This document shows, one piece after another, positions 52,193 to 62,135 of a DNA stretch of 64,000 nucleotides (the stretch's first letter is position 1; each line of letters begins with the position of its first letter). Origin of the DNA: SW132 sp038150125 (GTDB lineage: Bacteria > Bacteroidota > Rhodothermia > Balneolales > Balneolaceae); the NCBI RefSeq assembly GCF_038150125.1, contig NZ_JBBVMF010000009.1, forward strand, positions 120,433 to 184,432, given 5' to 3'. Below the pieces are notes generated by a model that saw only the letters and a list, made by a program, of their open reading frames with translations, did not search any database and had not been told where the DNA came from. Both the position numbers and the translations under genes were made by a program.

Positions 52193-54682
52193 CTAATCCA
52201 CGTGGTCTGGAATGTCGTAGTTCACATCTTCGATCTCATAATCAAGAAGATGTTCGGCAAAGTAGTCCCAGAGCATGCGCTCAAAATAGTCGCTGTAGCG
52301 GCCGAATCCGTGCCGTGCACCCGGAAAGATCATCATATCAAACCGTTTGCCGGCCCTGACCAAGGCATCAGCCATACGGTAGGTGTTGGCAGGATGAACG
52401 TTGTTATCCATCTCGCCATGCACGAGCAGAAGCCGGCCACGCAGGTTTTCGGCCAGTTCCTGGTTTGTGGGAATCTCGGAGCGAAATGTCGTTTTCTCCT
52501 TTTTTACCTCTTCGCCTTCCTCGTTTTCAACGGTCACCGAGTCGGTTTCAGCTGTAACGCCATGGTGAATTTCACCCCACCAAATATTATAAACGTTATT
52601 GTCGTGATTCCCTGCAGATGACACAGCAACCTTATAAAAATCGGGATAGGTAAGCAGTGCGGCCGTACTCATAAAGCCGCCGCCTGAATGACCGTAAATA
52701 CCAACCCGGTCAATATCAATGAAGCGGTGTTTTGCTGCGAGCTGTTCAATGCCGTAGCGGTTATCGGGGAGTGCATAATCCCGAAGATTGTCGTGGCCGT
52801 ACTGATGATACCATTTTTCCCGAAGCGGACTCCCGCCACGGTTCCCCATCGCCACAACCACAAATCCTACCTGAGACAATGCCTGAGCACGTGCCGCTGA
52901 TCCGCCAACTGAAAAATTACGAGGATACGGCTCAAGCTGCGGTCCGGGATAAACATATGAAATAATGGGATACTCCATTTCCGGATCAAAATTGGATGGT
53001 TTCCACATCACACCGTAGAGATCTGTGACACCGTCGGCTGCTTTTACACTGAATTGCTCCGGCAGAGTATATCCTGTCTCTTCGAGCAGGGTGATGTCAA
53101 CCTCCTCAAGTACCATCAGTTCCCGGCCACGATTATCGCGCAACACCGTTCGGGTGGGTTGATCCGGCCGTGAAAAATTATCTACGAAAAAGTCGCGAGA
53201 GTCGCTGACATTGATCGAGTGATTAGCGTCTTCGGGCGTAATGAGCTGCAGATTGTCTCCATCAAACTCAACTTTATAGTAGTGCGAATGAAACGGATTC
53301 CGGCCTTCTTCCATACCCAGACCTTCAAAATAAATTGTAGCGGCTGATGTATCAATCGCAGCAACATCACCTACCATAAAATAACCGTCGGTAATTTTGT
53401 TGACCAGGTTACCCTCGCTGTCGTACCGGTAAAGCTGTCCCCAGCCGGTTCGCTCACTCCACCAGATGTACTCTTCTCCATTGTTGATGACGCCAAGGTA
53501 GGAGTTCATCACGTTAAAATAGGGATCACTTTTTTCAGACCAGAGAACTTCCGTCTCACCGGTTTCGGTATTGGCTTTCACTACGTCTATTTGGTCCCAC
53601 GTACGGGTCCGGCGCAAGATCCATAAATAGTTCGATTCATCGGACATGTAAATACCATCTTTGGTAAAATAGACTCCACCGAGCGACTGATCAGGCCATT
53701 TGTCGGTGTCAAGGCGAACGCCTTCATGGGTTTCCATGTCAAACACCATAATTTCATCCTGGTAGTGATCGTCCTCGCCCGGCATATTATACTTGTAGGT
53801 TTCAAGCTCGGGCCGTTCCGCCAGTGTGTTGATTACCCAGAGTTCGTCAACCTCACGCCAGTCCTGCCGTTTTGCGTAAAGTTTTTCGGAATCTTCGAAC
53901 CAATCTACGTCGGCACGTAATCGTTCGGTAGACGTTGTGTCGCCATGATCGGCCTGGTAGCTGTACCAGCGCTCGCCATCTTCAGTGAGCCGGATTTCAG
54001 TGCTGTCGGCATCATCGGCTCGCATTACATACAGGTCGTGCTCCCGTGCAAATGCAATCCAGGTACTGTCGGGTGAGTAGATTTCCCAGGGCTCGGTTTC
54101 ATCGGGATCCAGGGAATCGCCTTTCACAAGTTCATTTCCGTCGAGATTATATGTGAACTCAATGCTGTCTACGTGAAATGTAAATCGTTCGCGGTCTGTG
54201 TTGTAATCAAACCCGTTCAGATCAAGGTCCTTTGCATTAAATCCGCGGTTAAATTCCTCGGAGAGCTGGGCGGCCATGTTTTCACGATCAAATAAGTCGC
54301 GCTTTGATTGATTGCCGGCATCCACAAACTCCCATCGCTTGCCTTCGTTTGTCTCCCATTCGTACCAGAACCGGTCTTCATCTTCAATCCAGTTGGCTCT
54401 CAGGAAGGTAGACCCGGTCAGGTTTTGCATACGGTCTGAGGTAAACTGTTCTGCCAGTTCAAAATTTGCGTCCTGGGCGCTGAGATTTACCGAGCTGATC
54501 AATAGAAGTCCGAAAGTTAAAAAAGCGAATGCTGTCCGAAATAGGGCATGTTTAAATATGTATGAGGTGGTATTAGTCGGCCAGTAATATCTAAAACAAA
54601 ATGTAAGAATGCTTACCGTATTACAATTTTTCACGTAGCTGTATTGTAAGTGGATAAAATTTTTATTGAGGAATGGTATCAC
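52193..54682 (-). CDS. Secreted S9-family prolyl oligopeptidase / DPP-IV-like peptidase
   Basis: 829 residues as written. A beta-propeller N-domain (DPPIV_N; DPDETEPWEIYSPDSTWIAF, WSERTGWGQLYRYDSEG) precedes an alpha/beta-hydrolase domain with Ser in GIYGHSGGGFMS, Asp in HGEMDNNVHPANTYRMADAL and His in PGARHGFGRYSDYF. Cleaves proline-containing oligopeptides. The signal-peptide-like stretch (FRTAFAFLTFGLLLISSVNLSAQ) lies at about 47-69 and no in-frame ATG precedes it; starts are GTG at 54682 or 54634. Either an unusual start or a frameshift is present near the N-terminus. Confidence 0.9.
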   Translation of the reverse strand: MIPFLNKNFIHLQYSYVKNCNTVSILTFCFRYYWPTNTTSYIFKHALFRTAFAFLTFGLLLISSVNLSAQDANFELAEQFTSDRMQNLTGSTFLRANWIEDEDRFWYEWETNEGKRWEFVDAGNQSKRDLFDRENMAAQLSEEFNRGFNAKDLDLNGFDYNTDRERFTFHVDSIEFTYNLDGNELVKGDSLDPDETEPWEIYSPDSTWIAFAREHDLYVMRADDADSTEIRLTEDGERWYSYQADHGDTTSTERLRADVDWFEDSEKLYAKRQDWREVDELWVINTLAERPELETYKYNMPGEDDHYQDEIMVFDMETHEGVRLDTDKWPDQSLGGVYFTKDGIYMSDESNYLWILRRTRTWDQIDVVKANTETGETEVLWSEKSDPYFNVMNSYLGVINNGEEYIWWSERTGWGQLYRYDSEGNLVNKITDGYFMVGDVAAIDTSAATIYFEGLGMEEGRNPFHSHYYKVEFDGDNLQLITPEDANHSINVSDSRDFFVDNFSRPDQPTRTVLRDNRGRELMVLEEVDITLLEETGYTLPEQFSVKAADGVTDLYGVMWKPSNFDPEMEYPIISYVYPGPQLEPYPRNFSVGGSAARAQALSQVGFVVVAMGNRGGSPLREKWYHQYGHDNLRDYALPDNRYGIEQLAAKHRFIDIDRVGIYGHSGGGFMSTAALLTYPDFYKVAVSSAGNHDNNVYNIWWGEIHHGVTAETDSVTVENEEGEEVKKEKTTFRSEIPTNQELAENLRGRLLLVHGEMDNNVHPANTYRMADALVRAGKRFDMMIFPGARHGFGRYSDYFERMLWDYFAEHLLDYEIEDVNYDIPDHVD

Positions 54683-54736
54683 CTATTTTATAAGTTATTG
54701 TAGTAGAATCAGATAAACACAACCTAACAAGGAAAA

Positions 54737-55105
54737 ATGAAGTTAGTAGACCCAAGCGGAAAAGAAGTAACAAGTAAAGAGAATAAAGAAGCCCGACAGC
54801 TTGAAACGCAGTTAAATAAGAAAATAGAGAAACTGCTTGAGCCAATCATGAATAAAATTAAACTTGCCGGCGGCCAGGTGCCACAGCAGCAGCTAATGCA
54901 GTTGTCCTCCGCGGCACATCAAATGTTGTTTAACCGGATGGTGTACAATCTCGCACTTAAAGCCGGTGTGGAAGATATAAGCGAGCTGGTGAGTGATGAT
55001 GATGTGGATGAACTGCAAACATCGCTGAGCAACCAGCTGCAGATCGTGGATAATCCTGAAGAAGGGCAAAATCCCGAACAGGCGGAAAGAGATAAAAAAG
55101 AGTAG
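54737..55105 (+). CDS. Short polar alpha-helical protein, unknown function
   Basis: 122 residues, cytoplasmic, no signal peptide or membrane segment. Helical throughout, with an N-terminal coiled-coil-like helix (KEARQLETQLNKKIEKLLEPIMNKIKLAGGQ) and an acidic C-terminus. A GQVPQQQLMQLSSAAHQMLFNRMVYNLALKAGV block might be a dimer interface. I do not recognise the family. Divergent from the S9 peptidase gene with only 54 bases between them. Confidence 0.7.
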   Translation: MKLVDPSGKEVTSKENKEARQLETQLNKKIEKLLEPIMNKIKLAGGQVPQQQLMQLSSAAHQMLFNRMVYNLALKAGVEDISELVSDDDVDELQTSLSNQLQIVDNPEEGQNPEQAERDKKE

Positions 55106-56244
55106 CATCGCTGCTTATGTATGAATAAACGGGGTCTTATGACCCTGTTTATAAATTTATCCTGCAATAATGTGAACAAATACAGCGAGACAACTTAGTA
55201 AATTCAGTTCTGGAGTATGTTGAGAACTACTCGATTTTGGTTATGTGAAAAATCGGTGATTTTTGATGAGTAACCAATCATGTTAAACACAATCTATTTA
55301 ATACTATATTAACTCAGCAGATCCATCAAAGAAACCGTATTCCTTTCTATTTTCACTGATACTTTACCCCAAAAGAAAGGTGAAATGTAATACTTGCTAA
55401 ATCAGGGTTCAAAGTGTCCGGATCCACACTTTCAGCAGTGTCGTCGCAAAAGTTCTATTACTATATACACAATTCGCAGGCCGTTTAACTGAACAGCCTT
55501 ATCAAAATCCCACCCTGGCTTTTGTTGGAAGCCAATACAAATAACCTTAGCCAAAATTTAGGCTCTATGTTGATAGGTGTGGGTAAAAATAAATATCCTT
55601 TTATTCTTGTAAAATACAATTCCAATCTACACTGGTATTTTGAAGTCAACAATATGACCCTGCCCCGAAGGATTGGCTTGGCCAAAAGGGTCATAGTACA
55701 CTGCCTTGGGCACCGGCCCAGGTAAACGGACACGCCATGAAAAACCATCGGCCCTTCACTTAATTATAGCATATATCTCATTCCGATGGTTGTTATTCAG
55801 GCCGAATCAACGCCCCACTGTCCCTAATCGATTCACGACCACCACCCCTCGAGAGGTATGGAACGTTGATGATATCTGTCGCCTCGGGGTATGATTGACC
55901 CGAATCTCCAACCTGGGGCGGTGCCCTTTATATCTAATAATAAAAAGGGGTGGCAGATAACGAACAAAAAGAATCATTTCGAACATATTGAACGATTAAC
56001 CGGCACTAGAAAATATGAGCTGCCAAAGCGGGCTTGGTAAATGATAGATGAAAATGAGTGAAATCTTTCAGCACTTTTTCAACTAGATAAAGTGAATGTC
56101 TGTGCATAAAGATAATCGTGCTCAGTTCATAAATAACCACTCCTGTTTTCAATAGACACAATTTGACCGGATAATTTGTTATCTTTAAAGTATACGTTTT
56201 GGGTGTCTGCAGTAAATGAAAATCATAAATAACAGGATAAGCTT
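55106..56244. other. Long intergenic region, no gene supported
   Basis: About 1.1 kb. Short open frames on both strands near 55485-55750 are overlapping, lack ribosome sites and match no family I know. A CACCACCCCTCGAGAGG text near 55840-55856 recalls the CCCCTCTCGAGAGGGG repeat at about 905. The stretch could contain decayed genes, but none was recognised. Confidence 0.45.
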
Positions 56245-57168
56245 ATGATCTCTTTCTTTCGCCACGCCGTTGTTGCACTTGATCTCTCAGACGCGAGCGA
56301 TTTAATTATCGAGTGCGTCTCATCTTTTCAAAATCTGGGCACTGAAAAAATTACGCTCGTTACCGTGTTGAAGGTACCTTTTGAACAATTAGAGTCCGAG
56401 TTTGATACGGTACGAGAGCAAAAACAGCTCGAGGATTATCAAAAAAAGCTGACTGAAGCCGGATTTGAAGTTGAGATTCAAATCAGAAAAGGTCTGCACT
56501 ACTATCCGCCTACTGAAATACTGACGGCAGCAGATGAGGTTGATGCCGATTTTGTTGTGATTAGCAACAGGGGTGAAAGTAAAGTAACTGAGCTTTTGTT
56601 AGGCAGTACAGCTTCAGAACTGCTGCAGCGATCTGAGCTTCCTGTTTACCTGATTAATCTCGCTCTGAAAAAAGACCCCGAAAATGAAGATGAACGATCA
56701 CTGAAGCTTCCGCACCCCTGCAGTGAGGCAACAAAACATGTTCTGTACGCAACTGACTTTTCAGATGGTGCATACAGAACCTACAAAATCCTCAGGGATA
56801 TGGAGGGGGCCGGTATTGTGGATAAAATTTCTATGATCCACGTTCAGGGACATCACGCAATTGCAATTAAAGACCCTGTAAGCCGCGACAAGCTAACGGA
56901 GCAAAATCGCGAACAACTCGACCGTATACGTAATAAACTGTCAGATAATACAAGGGAAGATACGGAGCTGATCATTACGTTTGGAACCCCGGCGAAAGAG
57001 ATCTCCAACGCAGCTAAGGAGCGTAACGCTACCTTGATAATGATGGGGAGTCAGGGGAAGGGGTTTATGCAGGAGCTGTTTCTGGGGAGCGTCAGCAATA
57101 AGGTTACCCGGATCAGCGATACAGCGGTCTTACTTATACCTGCTGAACCTGAGGAGGATGAATCTTAG
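56245..57168 (+). CDS. Universal stress protein with two UspA domains
   Basis: 307 residues in two tandem UspA (HUP fold) domains. First about 1-148: HAVVALDLSDASDLIIECV and ISNRGESKVTELLLGSTASELL. Second about 165-300: HVLYATDFSDGAYRTYKIL and MMGSQGKGFMQELFLGSVSNKV, with the G-2x-G-9x-G(S/T) ATP-binding motif complete in the second domain and degenerate in the first. Such fused proteins respond to starvation, redox or membrane stress; specific role unknown. Monocistronic. Confidence 0.93.
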   Translation: MISFFRHAVVALDLSDASDLIIECVSSFQNLGTEKITLVTVLKVPFEQLESEFDTVREQKQLEDYQKKLTEAGFEVEIQIRKGLHYYPPTEILTAADEVDADFVVISNRGESKVTELLLGSTASELLQRSELPVYLINLALKKDPENEDERSLKLPHPCSEATKHVLYATDFSDGAYRTYKILRDMEGAGIVDKISMIHVQGHHAIAIKDPVSRDKLTEQNREQLDRIRNKLSDNTREDTELIITFGTPAKEISNAAKERNATLIMMGSQGKGFMQELFLGSVSNKVTRISDTAVLLIPAEPEEDES

Positions 57169-57319
57169 AGACAAATGAATAGCAGTGCCTGACCTTTGGA
57201 TGGTTAATACAGCCATAGTGAACTATTTGATAAGCCCTTTAATAGACTATTAAGCAAATTCCAAACGGTCGTTGGACCTGGGTTGACACGGCTACAACAC
57301 TTAAAAAAGTTTAGCAGAT

Positions 57320-58162
57320 ATGAATTTTAATGAGTGGGTGGGAAAATCAATAAGCCGGCGAGATACGATGGCCCCTGAGCAACTGCGCAGATTTGAGGCG
57401 ATGCTTAACCGGCGGCCTGATACGATTTCGGAGGGAGACAACCTTACGATGTGTTCACACTGGGCGTATTTCACGTCGCTGCACTTACAGTCTGATTTAA
57501 CCGTAAGAGGGTATCCGCGTGACAGCGGCCTGTTCCCGCCAATTGAACAGTCTAGTCGTCTATGGCTTGGAGGAAAGCTTCAATTTAAAAACAGTCTGCA
57601 AGTTGGCATACCGGCCACGAGACATTCAACGATTATAGACTTGAAGCAAGAAGGAGAGAATGATAAAAAGACATATTTATCCCTTCAGCATCAGATAAGT
57701 TCAAAGGGAGCAGTAGCCATCGTGGAAGATCAGCATTTTCTTTACCGGCCACCGTCAGAAAAAGGAGCCCATCCTACACGTACAGAACCAATGGATATCG
57801 ATCCCGATTGGGAGAAACACACAAAGCCCGATTCCATTCAGCTGTTTCGATTTTCGGCACTAACATTCAACGCTCACAGAATCCACTACGACCAGGACTA
57901 CGCCCGTGATGTTGAGGGATACCCGAATGTGATGGTGCACGGCCCGCTGCTATTGCTGCTGGCGCTTGAATCGTTCAAAAGTGAGTTCGATGGAAGAGTC
58001 CTTGAAAATGTAGAGTATGAAATTCGAGGCCCTGTTTACCTGGGCGATCAAATTACGATATCAGGTAAAGGTGTGGACAATCATGAAACCGAACTTCGAA
58101 TAACCGGCCACGAAAAGAAAATAGCTCTAAAAGCAAGGGTAAAGTGGACGTATGAGTGGTGA
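57320..58162 (+). CDS. Double-hotdog hydratase (MaoC-like; 3-methylfumaryl-CoA hydratase family)
   Basis: 280 residues. N-terminal hotdog half (WVGKSISRRDTMAPEQLRRF...) and a C-terminal MaoC-like half with the hydratase signature SALTFNAHRIHYDQDYAR and NVMVHGPLLLLLAL. This arrangement matches the HTD2/3-methylfumaryl-CoA or mesaconyl-C4-CoA hydratase family, where catalytic Asp/His come from the second hotdog. Relatives act in itaconate or 3-hydroxypropionate pathways, but no CoA-transferase or lyase partner is adjacent, so the substrate is open. The repeat array begins right after its stop. Confidence 0.87.
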   Translation: MNFNEWVGKSISRRDTMAPEQLRRFEAMLNRRPDTISEGDNLTMCSHWAYFTSLHLQSDLTVRGYPRDSGLFPPIEQSSRLWLGGKLQFKNSLQVGIPATRHSTIIDLKQEGENDKKTYLSLQHQISSKGAVAIVEDQHFLYRPPSEKGAHPTRTEPMDIDPDWEKHTKPDSIQLFRFSALTFNAHRIHYDQDYARDVEGYPNVMVHGPLLLLLALESFKSEFDGRVLENVEYEIRGPVYLGDQITISGKGVDNHETELRITGHEKKIALKARVKWTYEW

Positions 58163-58165
58163 AGT

Positions 58166-59138
58166 AGGTTGAGGGATTTTGAAACAGAGAGCCTTAGCCT
58201 TGAGTAGTTTTTTCCTGACGTGAAATTTCGCTGCTTTTTCGTAGAAGGTTGAGGCTTAGGATTTTGGCACGAAGAACTTTAGCCTTTGGAAATTCCGAAA
58301 GGGTACGGCATGTTGTTTCGTCGAGAAGCAGGTTGAGGTTGAGGCATTTTTGAAACGGAGAGCCTCAGCCTTGAGTAGTTTTTTCCTGACGTGAAATTTC
58401 GCTGCTTTTTCGTAGAAGATTGAGGTTTAGGGGTGTTGGTACGAAGAACCTCAGCCTTTGGAAGTTCTGATAGGTTGCGGAATGTTGTTTCGTCGAGAAA
58501 AAGGTTGAGGTTTAGGGATGCTGAAACGTATAACCTTAGCCTTTGGAAATTCCGAAAGGGTACGGCATGTTGTTTCGTCGAGAAGCAGGTTGAGGTTGAG
58601 GCATTTTTGAAACGGAGAGCCTCAGCCTTGAGTAGTTTTTTCCTGACGTGAAATTTCGCTGCTTTTTCGTAGAAGATTGAGGTTTAGGGGTGTTGGTACG
58701 AAGAACCTCAGCCTTTGGAAGTTCTGATAGGTTGCGGAATGTTGTTTCGTCGAGAAAAAGGTTGAGGTTTAGGGATGCTGAAACGTATAACCTTAGCCTT
58801 GAGTAGTTTTTTCCTGACGTGAAATTTCGCTGCTTTTTCGTAGAAGGTTAAGGTTGAGGGGAGTGGAGCGGAAACGAAGAACCTCAGCCTTTGGAAATTC
58901 CGGAAGGGTACGGCATGTTGTTTCGTCGAGAAGCAAGTTGAGGTTGAGGGATTTTGAAACAGAGAGCCTCAGCCTTGAGTAGTATTTTCCTGACGTGAAA
59001 TTTCGCTGCTTTTTCGTAGAAGATTGAGGCTTAGGGTTTTGGCACGAAGAACCTTAGCCTCAGGAAGTTCTGAAAGGGTACTGCATATTGTTTCATTGAA
59101 AATAAGATTGAGGCTGAGAGATGCTGAAACGCAGGACC
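58166..59138. repeat. Array of 12 hairpin repeats with two alternating spacer families
   Basis: About 12 imperfect repeats of 34-44 bases, GGTTGAGGTTGAGG - short AT segment - GAAACGAAGAACCTCAGCC, whose ends are complementary (GGTTGAGGCT/AGCCTCAACC-like), separated by 11 spacers of 45-48 bases. Spacers are of only two kinds: A, starting TTGAGTAGTTTTTTCCTGAC (5 copies), and B, starting TTTGGAAATTCCGAAAGGG (6 copies), in order A B A B B A B A B A B. No Cas gene is near, and the recurring spacers argue against CRISPR. Segment 58285-58541 is repeated at 58542-58798. Confidence 0.88.
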
Positions 59139-59214
59139 ATATATTTAAAATTGATCTAAACATTTATATGGTTAGATTTTTAGGAAAGAGATCAATTATT
59201 GGAGGGAGAAAGCC

Positions 59215-60411
59215 ATGGAGAAAAGCTGTTCTCACACAAAAACGCATTCGTTTTTTTTCATACTCATTTCTACACTTGTGTTTTTTGCTTTTACTGCGTT
59301 GGATAAATCTGATCAGTCCAACAGCCTGATTAGCGACCGGTCCGGTTCTGAACAAAGTAGTGATAGTGATACGACCTTTACAGAGCACCCGCTTTCCGGG
59401 AAAGAACTTTACACGAAGGCCTGTTCAAACTGTCATGGAACTGACGGAAAAGGAGGGTCGGTTAAACAGCTTGGCTTGCAAACACCTCCGGCTAATTTTA
59501 CGGACTGCAATTTCGCAAGCCGGGAACCTGATGGAGACTGGATCGCCGTTGCTCATCAGGGCGGGCCAACAAGAGGGTTCTCCACGGAGATGCCGGCATT
59601 TGGTGAGGCCCTTTCCGTCGAAGAACTTCAAAAAGTAATGAATTATGTCCGCTCGTTTTGTACAAATAAAAATTGGCCGCGCGGCGAGCTGAACCTGCCC
59701 AGAGCTTTAGTTACAGAAAAAGCATATCCGGAAGATGAAGCCGTCTTTTCTTCATTTATCGATGTGGAAAATGAAGGGGGCGTGACCAACGAAATTGTCT
59801 ATGAGCAGCGCTTTGGAGTAAGAAATCAGGTTGAGATTGTTCTCCCGTTCGGATATAGCCAAATGCCCGGTGGTAATTGGAGCGGCGGGCACATGGGCGA
59901 TCTGGCAATTGGAGTAAAACGTGTTTTTTACCATAATTACAACAGCGGGTCTATCTTCAGTTTAACCGGCGAAGTCATTTTGCCCACAGGTGATACTGCA
60001 TCAGGGTTTGGCAGCGGGACAACTATTTTAGAGCCTTTTGCTTCTTTTGGACAACTGTTACCGGCCGGTGGTTTTTTGCACGCTCAAACAGGATTGGAGT
60101 ACCCGGTACTGCAGGATAAAGCAGAAAATGAAGCCTTTTGGCGGGCGGCACTGGGTAAAAGCTTCAACCCGAACCCATGGGGACGAACATGGTCGCCTAT
60201 GGTTGAAATACTCGGTTCTAAAGAACTGGAATCGGGAACCGAAATACATTGGGACGCTGTGCCACAAATTCAGGTCACTTTGAATAAGCGTCAGCATATT
60301 ATGCTGAATGTTGGATACAGAATTCCGGTAGATGATGCGGGGAGAGATTCTCAGGTTATGGTTTACATTTTATGGGACTGGTTCGACGGCGGGTTTTTTG
60401 AAGGATGGTAG
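59215..60411 (+). CDS. Cytochrome c fused to an outer-membrane beta-barrel domain
   Basis: 398 residues. N-terminal export signal about 12-29, one heme-binding CxxCH at Cys70-His74 (KACSNCHGTDGKGG) with a plausible Met ligand later in EMPAFGEAL, making a class I cytochrome c domain to about 145. Then ~250 residues of alternating beta strands (QVEIVLPFGYSQMPGG, GEVILPTGDTASGFGSG, HIMLNVGYRIPVDDAG) resembling the MetA/phenol-degradation-type porin, ending in Trp as outer-membrane barrels do. Ribosome site GGAGG. The fusion suggests heme-mediated electron flow at the outer membrane. The next gene is a pentaheme cytochrome. Confidence 0.85.
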   Translation: MEKSCSHTKTHSFFFILISTLVFFAFTALDKSDQSNSLISDRSGSEQSSDSDTTFTEHPLSGKELYTKACSNCHGTDGKGGSVKQLGLQTPPANFTDCNFASREPDGDWIAVAHQGGPTRGFSTEMPAFGEALSVEELQKVMNYVRSFCTNKNWPRGELNLPRALVTEKAYPEDEAVFSSFIDVENEGGVTNEIVYEQRFGVRNQVEIVLPFGYSQMPGGNWSGGHMGDLAIGVKRVFYHNYNSGSIFSLTGEVILPTGDTASGFGSGTTILEPFASFGQLLPAGGFLHAQTGLEYPVLQDKAENEAFWRAALGKSFNPNPWGRTWSPMVEILGSKELESGTEIHWDAVPQIQVTLNKRQHIMLNVGYRIPVDDAGRDSQVMVYILWDWFDGGFFEGW

Positions 60412-60464
60412 TACAAATGAGAATGAAGAGGATATCATTAAAAGTTTAAAAATGGGAGATCGAG

Positions 60465-62135
60465 ATGTACAAAAACCTGGTGATTATTATTTCACTTCCA
60501 ATATTGACGATTGGCTTAAGCGTCGGAATCAATAACTATCTGGCAGACAATCCGGACCCTGTCCCTCAAATTCACGGGATGGATCTCCCCGCAGCTCAAA
60601 AAATGCTATTCGCGACAGCTGATAACTGCATGAACTGTCATAATAATTTAGTGACACCGGCCGGTGAAGATATCTCATTTGGTATCGATTGGCGTGCCAG
60701 TATGATGGCTAACTCCGCCCGTGATCCCTATTGGCATGCCGCCGTCAGAAGGGAAGTGATGGATCATCCTGAATCCAAAGCAGCTATCGAGAATGAGTGC
60801 TCAACCTGCCACATGCCGATGGCTCATTTCCAGGCGAAAACTGAGGGTCGGTTAAGCCAGGTATTTAACAATTTACCGGCTAACCGGGCCACAACTCAGC
60901 AAAACAAGCTGGCGATAGACGGCGTGTCCTGTACCACATGCCATCAAATAAAAAGCGACAATTTTGGAGAGCGCGAAAGTTTTGTCGGAGAATTTGTGAT
61001 TGATACCGAAAAACCGATGGGGCAGCGAGAGATCTACGGTCCTTATCCCGTCGACCAGGGAAGATCCAAAATCATGCATTCTTCATCCGGTTTCTCTCAG
61101 GTGCAATCAAAACATTTAATAGAATCGGAGCTCTGTGCAACCTGCCATACGCTCTATACCAATACGCTGGGTCCCGGCGGAGAGGTCATTGGCGAGCTGC
61201 CTGAACAGGTTCCCTATCTTGAATGGCGGCACAGCAGTTTTGTGAATGACCAGAGCTGCCAGTCCTGCCATATGCCTGAAGTAAAGGGTAGCACACCCAT
61301 TGCCTCCGTTTGGGGCCAGCCTCGGGAGAACGTCTCTAAGCATACCTTCAGAGGCGGCAACTTTTTTATGCAGCGCATGCTAAATCGCTATCGAGACGAT
61401 TTGGGAGTAGAAGCACTGCCGCAGGAAATGGATGCCGCAATTAATAGAACAATTGACCACCTGCAAACTAAATCGGCTTACGTATCAGTTGCCGGCGCAG
61501 AGATAACCGGGAATGAATTAATTGCCGATATAGACATTGAAAATTTAGCCGGACATAAACTCCCGACCGCGTATCCGTCAAGGCGCGTATGGATTCGGTT
61601 CTCAGTGACGGATCAAGATGACAATGTTGTATTTGAATCGGGCGCGGTTATGCCTGATGGGTCTATCGCAGGGAATGATAATGACCGGGCCGGCAGCCAT
61701 TATGAACATCACTACAGTGAAATCACCCGTGAAGACCAGGTTCAGATTTACGAAGCAATTCTTGTGGATCCGCAAGACCGGGTAACAACCGGGCTCCTAA
61801 CCGCTATACGATATATTAAAGACAATAGAATTCTGCCGAAGGGTTTCGATAAATCCACAGCCGGTGAAGATATTGCCGTGAAAGGTTCTGCAGATGATGA
61901 TGCCGATTTTACCGGCGGCCGTGACCGGGTACGATACCGGGTGGATCTGCAAAATGCGGAGGGACCCTTTCAAATAACCGCAGAACTATACTATCAGCCT
62001 ATTGCTTATCGATGGGCTCAAAACCTCGATTCATATGACGCATCTGAGACCAACAAATTTGTAGGTTATTACAATTCTATGTCCGAGCATTCCTCCGTCG
62101 TTCTTGCGTCTGCAAAATTATCGGTTATAAATTAA
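60465..62135 (+). CDS. Pentaheme cytochrome c
   Basis: 556 residues. N-terminal signal/anchor about 4-22, then five CxxCH motifs at about 55-59, 112-116, 156-160, 224-228 and 265-269, in a pattern resembling cytochrome c554/NrfA-like multiheme proteins. The C-terminal ~260 residues have no heme motif and look beta-rich (LIADIDIENLAGHKLPTAYPSRRVWIRFS), a domain seen after multiheme cytochromes in Bacteroidota. It follows the cytochrome-barrel gene by 53 bases, same strand, and the two probably work together in respiratory or extracellular electron transfer; substrate unknown. Confidence 0.9.
   Translation: MYKNLVIIISLPILTIGLSVGINNYLADNPDPVPQIHGMDLPAAQKMLFATADNCMNCHNNLVTPAGEDISFGIDWRASMMANSARDPYWHAAVRREVMDHPESKAAIENECSTCHMPMAHFQAKTEGRLSQVFNNLPANRATTQQNKLAIDGVSCTTCHQIKSDNFGERESFVGEFVIDTEKPMGQREIYGPYPVDQGRSKIMHSSSGFSQVQSKHLIESELCATCHTLYTNTLGPGGEVIGELPEQVPYLEWRHSSFVNDQSCQSCHMPEVKGSTPIASVWGQPRENVSKHTFRGGNFFMQRMLNRYRDDLGVEALPQEMDAAINRTIDHLQTKSAYVSVAGAEITGNELIADIDIENLAGHKLPTAYPSRRVWIRFSVTDQDDNVVFESGAVMPDGSIAGNDNDRAGSHYEHHYSEITREDQVQIYEAILVDPQDRVTTGLLTAIRYIKDNRILPKGFDKSTAGEDIAVKGSADDDADFTGGRDRVRYRVDLQNAEGPFQITAELYYQPIAYRWAQNLDSYDASETNKFVGYYNSMSEHSSVVLASAKLSVIN

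Noticed and set aside
58433..58651. Open frame through the repeat array on the plus strand (and 58969-59163 on the minus strand)
   Set aside because: Both are translations of the repeat units themselves, without ribosome site or family; repeat composition explains the open frame.
58166..59138. CRISPR array
   Set aside because: Repeat lengths vary (34-44 bases), only two spacer types recur, and no cas gene is nearby.
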